Origin: Archaeoglobaceae archaeon
GTDB lineage: Archaea > Halobacteriota > Archaeoglobi > Archaeoglobales > Archaeoglobaceae
NCBI GenBank assembly: GCA_026988525.1
Contig: JALSLC010000035.1
Location: forward strand, 20,059 to 84,058
Direction: 5' to 3'
DNA length: 64,000 nt
This document shows positions 63,426 to 64,000 of this stretch, one piece after another. Both the position numbers and the translations under genes were made by a program. The notes beneath the pieces are model-generated. The model was not told where the DNA came from and searched no databases. It was given only the letters and a program-made list of their open reading frames with translations. Position 1 is the first letter of the stretch, and each line of letters opens with the position of its first letter.

Positions 63426-63931
63426 GGCTTAATCCCTTAAAGGTCTGATTTTAACATCGACGCAAACACAATAATACGAATAAGTTATGCAACTTTCAAT
63501 CCCTTAAAGGTCTGATTTTAACCTAAAAATGGTGGAAACATTGCTTCAGGAACTGAAGAAACTTTCAATCCCTTAAAGGTCTGATTTTAACCTCATATCC
63601 AAGCTCTTTCTTGTATGCAAGTCTCATTACTTTCAATCCCTTAAAGGTCTGATTTTAACGTGGTGGAGTGGGTATTAATCTACCCACAAAGCCACTCTTT
63701 CAATCCCTTAAAGGTCTGATTTTAACGGGTGATATAAGCTCAACAGTCTATAGCATACTAAATGCTTTCAATCCCTTAAAGGTCTGATTTTAACGATGAA
63801 TGTCCCATGTTCAACGGCATGCATATCCACCTCTTTCAATCCCTTAAAGGTCTGATTTTAACTATATCATAAGGCACATAAAAAAATGTGGTGATGAAAA
63901 ACTTTCAATCCCTTAAAGGTCTGATTTTAAC
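63426..63931 (-). CRISPR. CRISPR array, 8 repeats and 7 spacers
   Basis: Repeat of 30 bp, plus strand CTTTCAATCCCTTAAAGGTC then TGATTTTAAC. Repeats at 63426 (degenerate in its first five bases), 63493, 63562, 63630, 63697, 63765, 63833 and 63902; the last seven are identical. Spacers are 37-39 bp. Read on the minus strand the repeat ends in ATTGAAAG, the usual 5' crRNA handle of type I/III archaeal systems, so transcription should run right to left, leader on the right. The degenerate repeat at the left end agrees. No cas gene in the window. Confidence 0.97.
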
Positions 63932-64000
63932 TATATGCAATTTTAAGAGTTTTGATTATTTAAACGTTTCTAAATCGTTTTCTCATTTAAATACTGTCTG
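63932..64000 (-). promoter_or_regulatory. CRISPR leader (partial)
   Basis: A+T-rich, without further repeats over 69 bp, cut by the window edge. On the minus strand GTTTAAATA (63957-63965) is a TATA box about 26-34 bp from the first repeat, giving a start a few bases before it. A second TTTAAAT lies at 63986-63992. Confidence 0.7.

Overview
The window is a 64 kb piece of an archaeal chromosome, most probably from a low-G+C member of the Archaeoglobales or a close euryarchaeal relative. The indications are formylmethanofuran:H4MPT formyltransferase (C1 pathway), TFE, topoisomerase VI B, archaeosine enzymes, cupin-type phosphoglucose isomerase, UPF0147 and UPF0280 proteins, leaderless genes with TATA boxes 25-30 bp upstream, GGAGGTGAT-type ribosome binding sites, and an operator in front of hsp20 identical to the site described for the Archaeoglobus fulgidus heat-shock regulator HSR1. 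Species assignment is inference. The left edge cuts a DHH phosphoesterase; the right edge stops inside the leader of a CRISPR array. No rRNA, tRNA or insertion sequence was recognised, and no gene-free stretch exceeds 300 bases apart from the CRISPR region.

Layout. 1-4.5 kb: DHH enzyme, FKBP isomerase and a cytochrome c maturation pair (ccmF, ccmE). 4.6-7.7 kb: tgtA and arcS. 7.8-15.9 kb: a pilin-like Ig-domain surface protein, a membrane Clp-fold protease, hsp20, carB and a secreted beta-propeller. 16-20.4 kb: a minus-strand run propeller-ftr-moaC-purC-carA. 20.4-24 kb: a YeiH-type permease behind a membrane-anchored PAS/HTH regulator. 24-30.9 kb: CGGC protein, PIN-ATPase, hisI, degenerate KaiC-like protein, MarC, core MetE, PLD-like membrane protein, methyltransferase. 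31-35.7 kb: site-2 protease, then an operon for homocysteine synthesis from aspartate semialdehyde (COG1900-CBS protein, NIL-ferredoxin, UPF0280) plus an EamA exporter. 35.8-37.9 kb: purB and pgi. 38.1-42.4 kb: a sharply bounded, visibly higher-G+C block with a dipeptide/nickel-type ABC transporter whose binding-protein gene has an in-frame TAA. 42.4-53.4 kb: top6B, a FeoB-radical SAM-YeiH operon, TFE-PfkB, geranylgeranyl reductase, livHM. 54-57.2 kb: phosphoribulokinase-ferredoxin-AOR. 57.3-62.6 kb: a very A+T-rich signalling cluster (receiver, FIST, histidine kinase, kinase-like PAS protein). 62.6-64 kb: UPF0147, a zinc-ribbon protein and the CRISPR array.

The observation I rate highest is four copies of an origin-recognition-box-like element, consensus TTCCANNNGAAAYRAWGGGG followed by T, at 57.29, 57.76, 63.09 and 63.30 kb. 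The left two lie on the minus strand and the right two on the plus strand, flanking the A+T-rich signalling cluster. This suggests a chromosomal replication origin here, although no orc1/cdc6 gene is in the window. Other points of interest are the foreign-looking ABC transporter block, CcmE with Cys in place of the haem-binding His, the TGTCA repeats in front of the YeiH gene next to a membrane-bound HTH sensor, and decayed repeats at the distal end of the CRISPR array.
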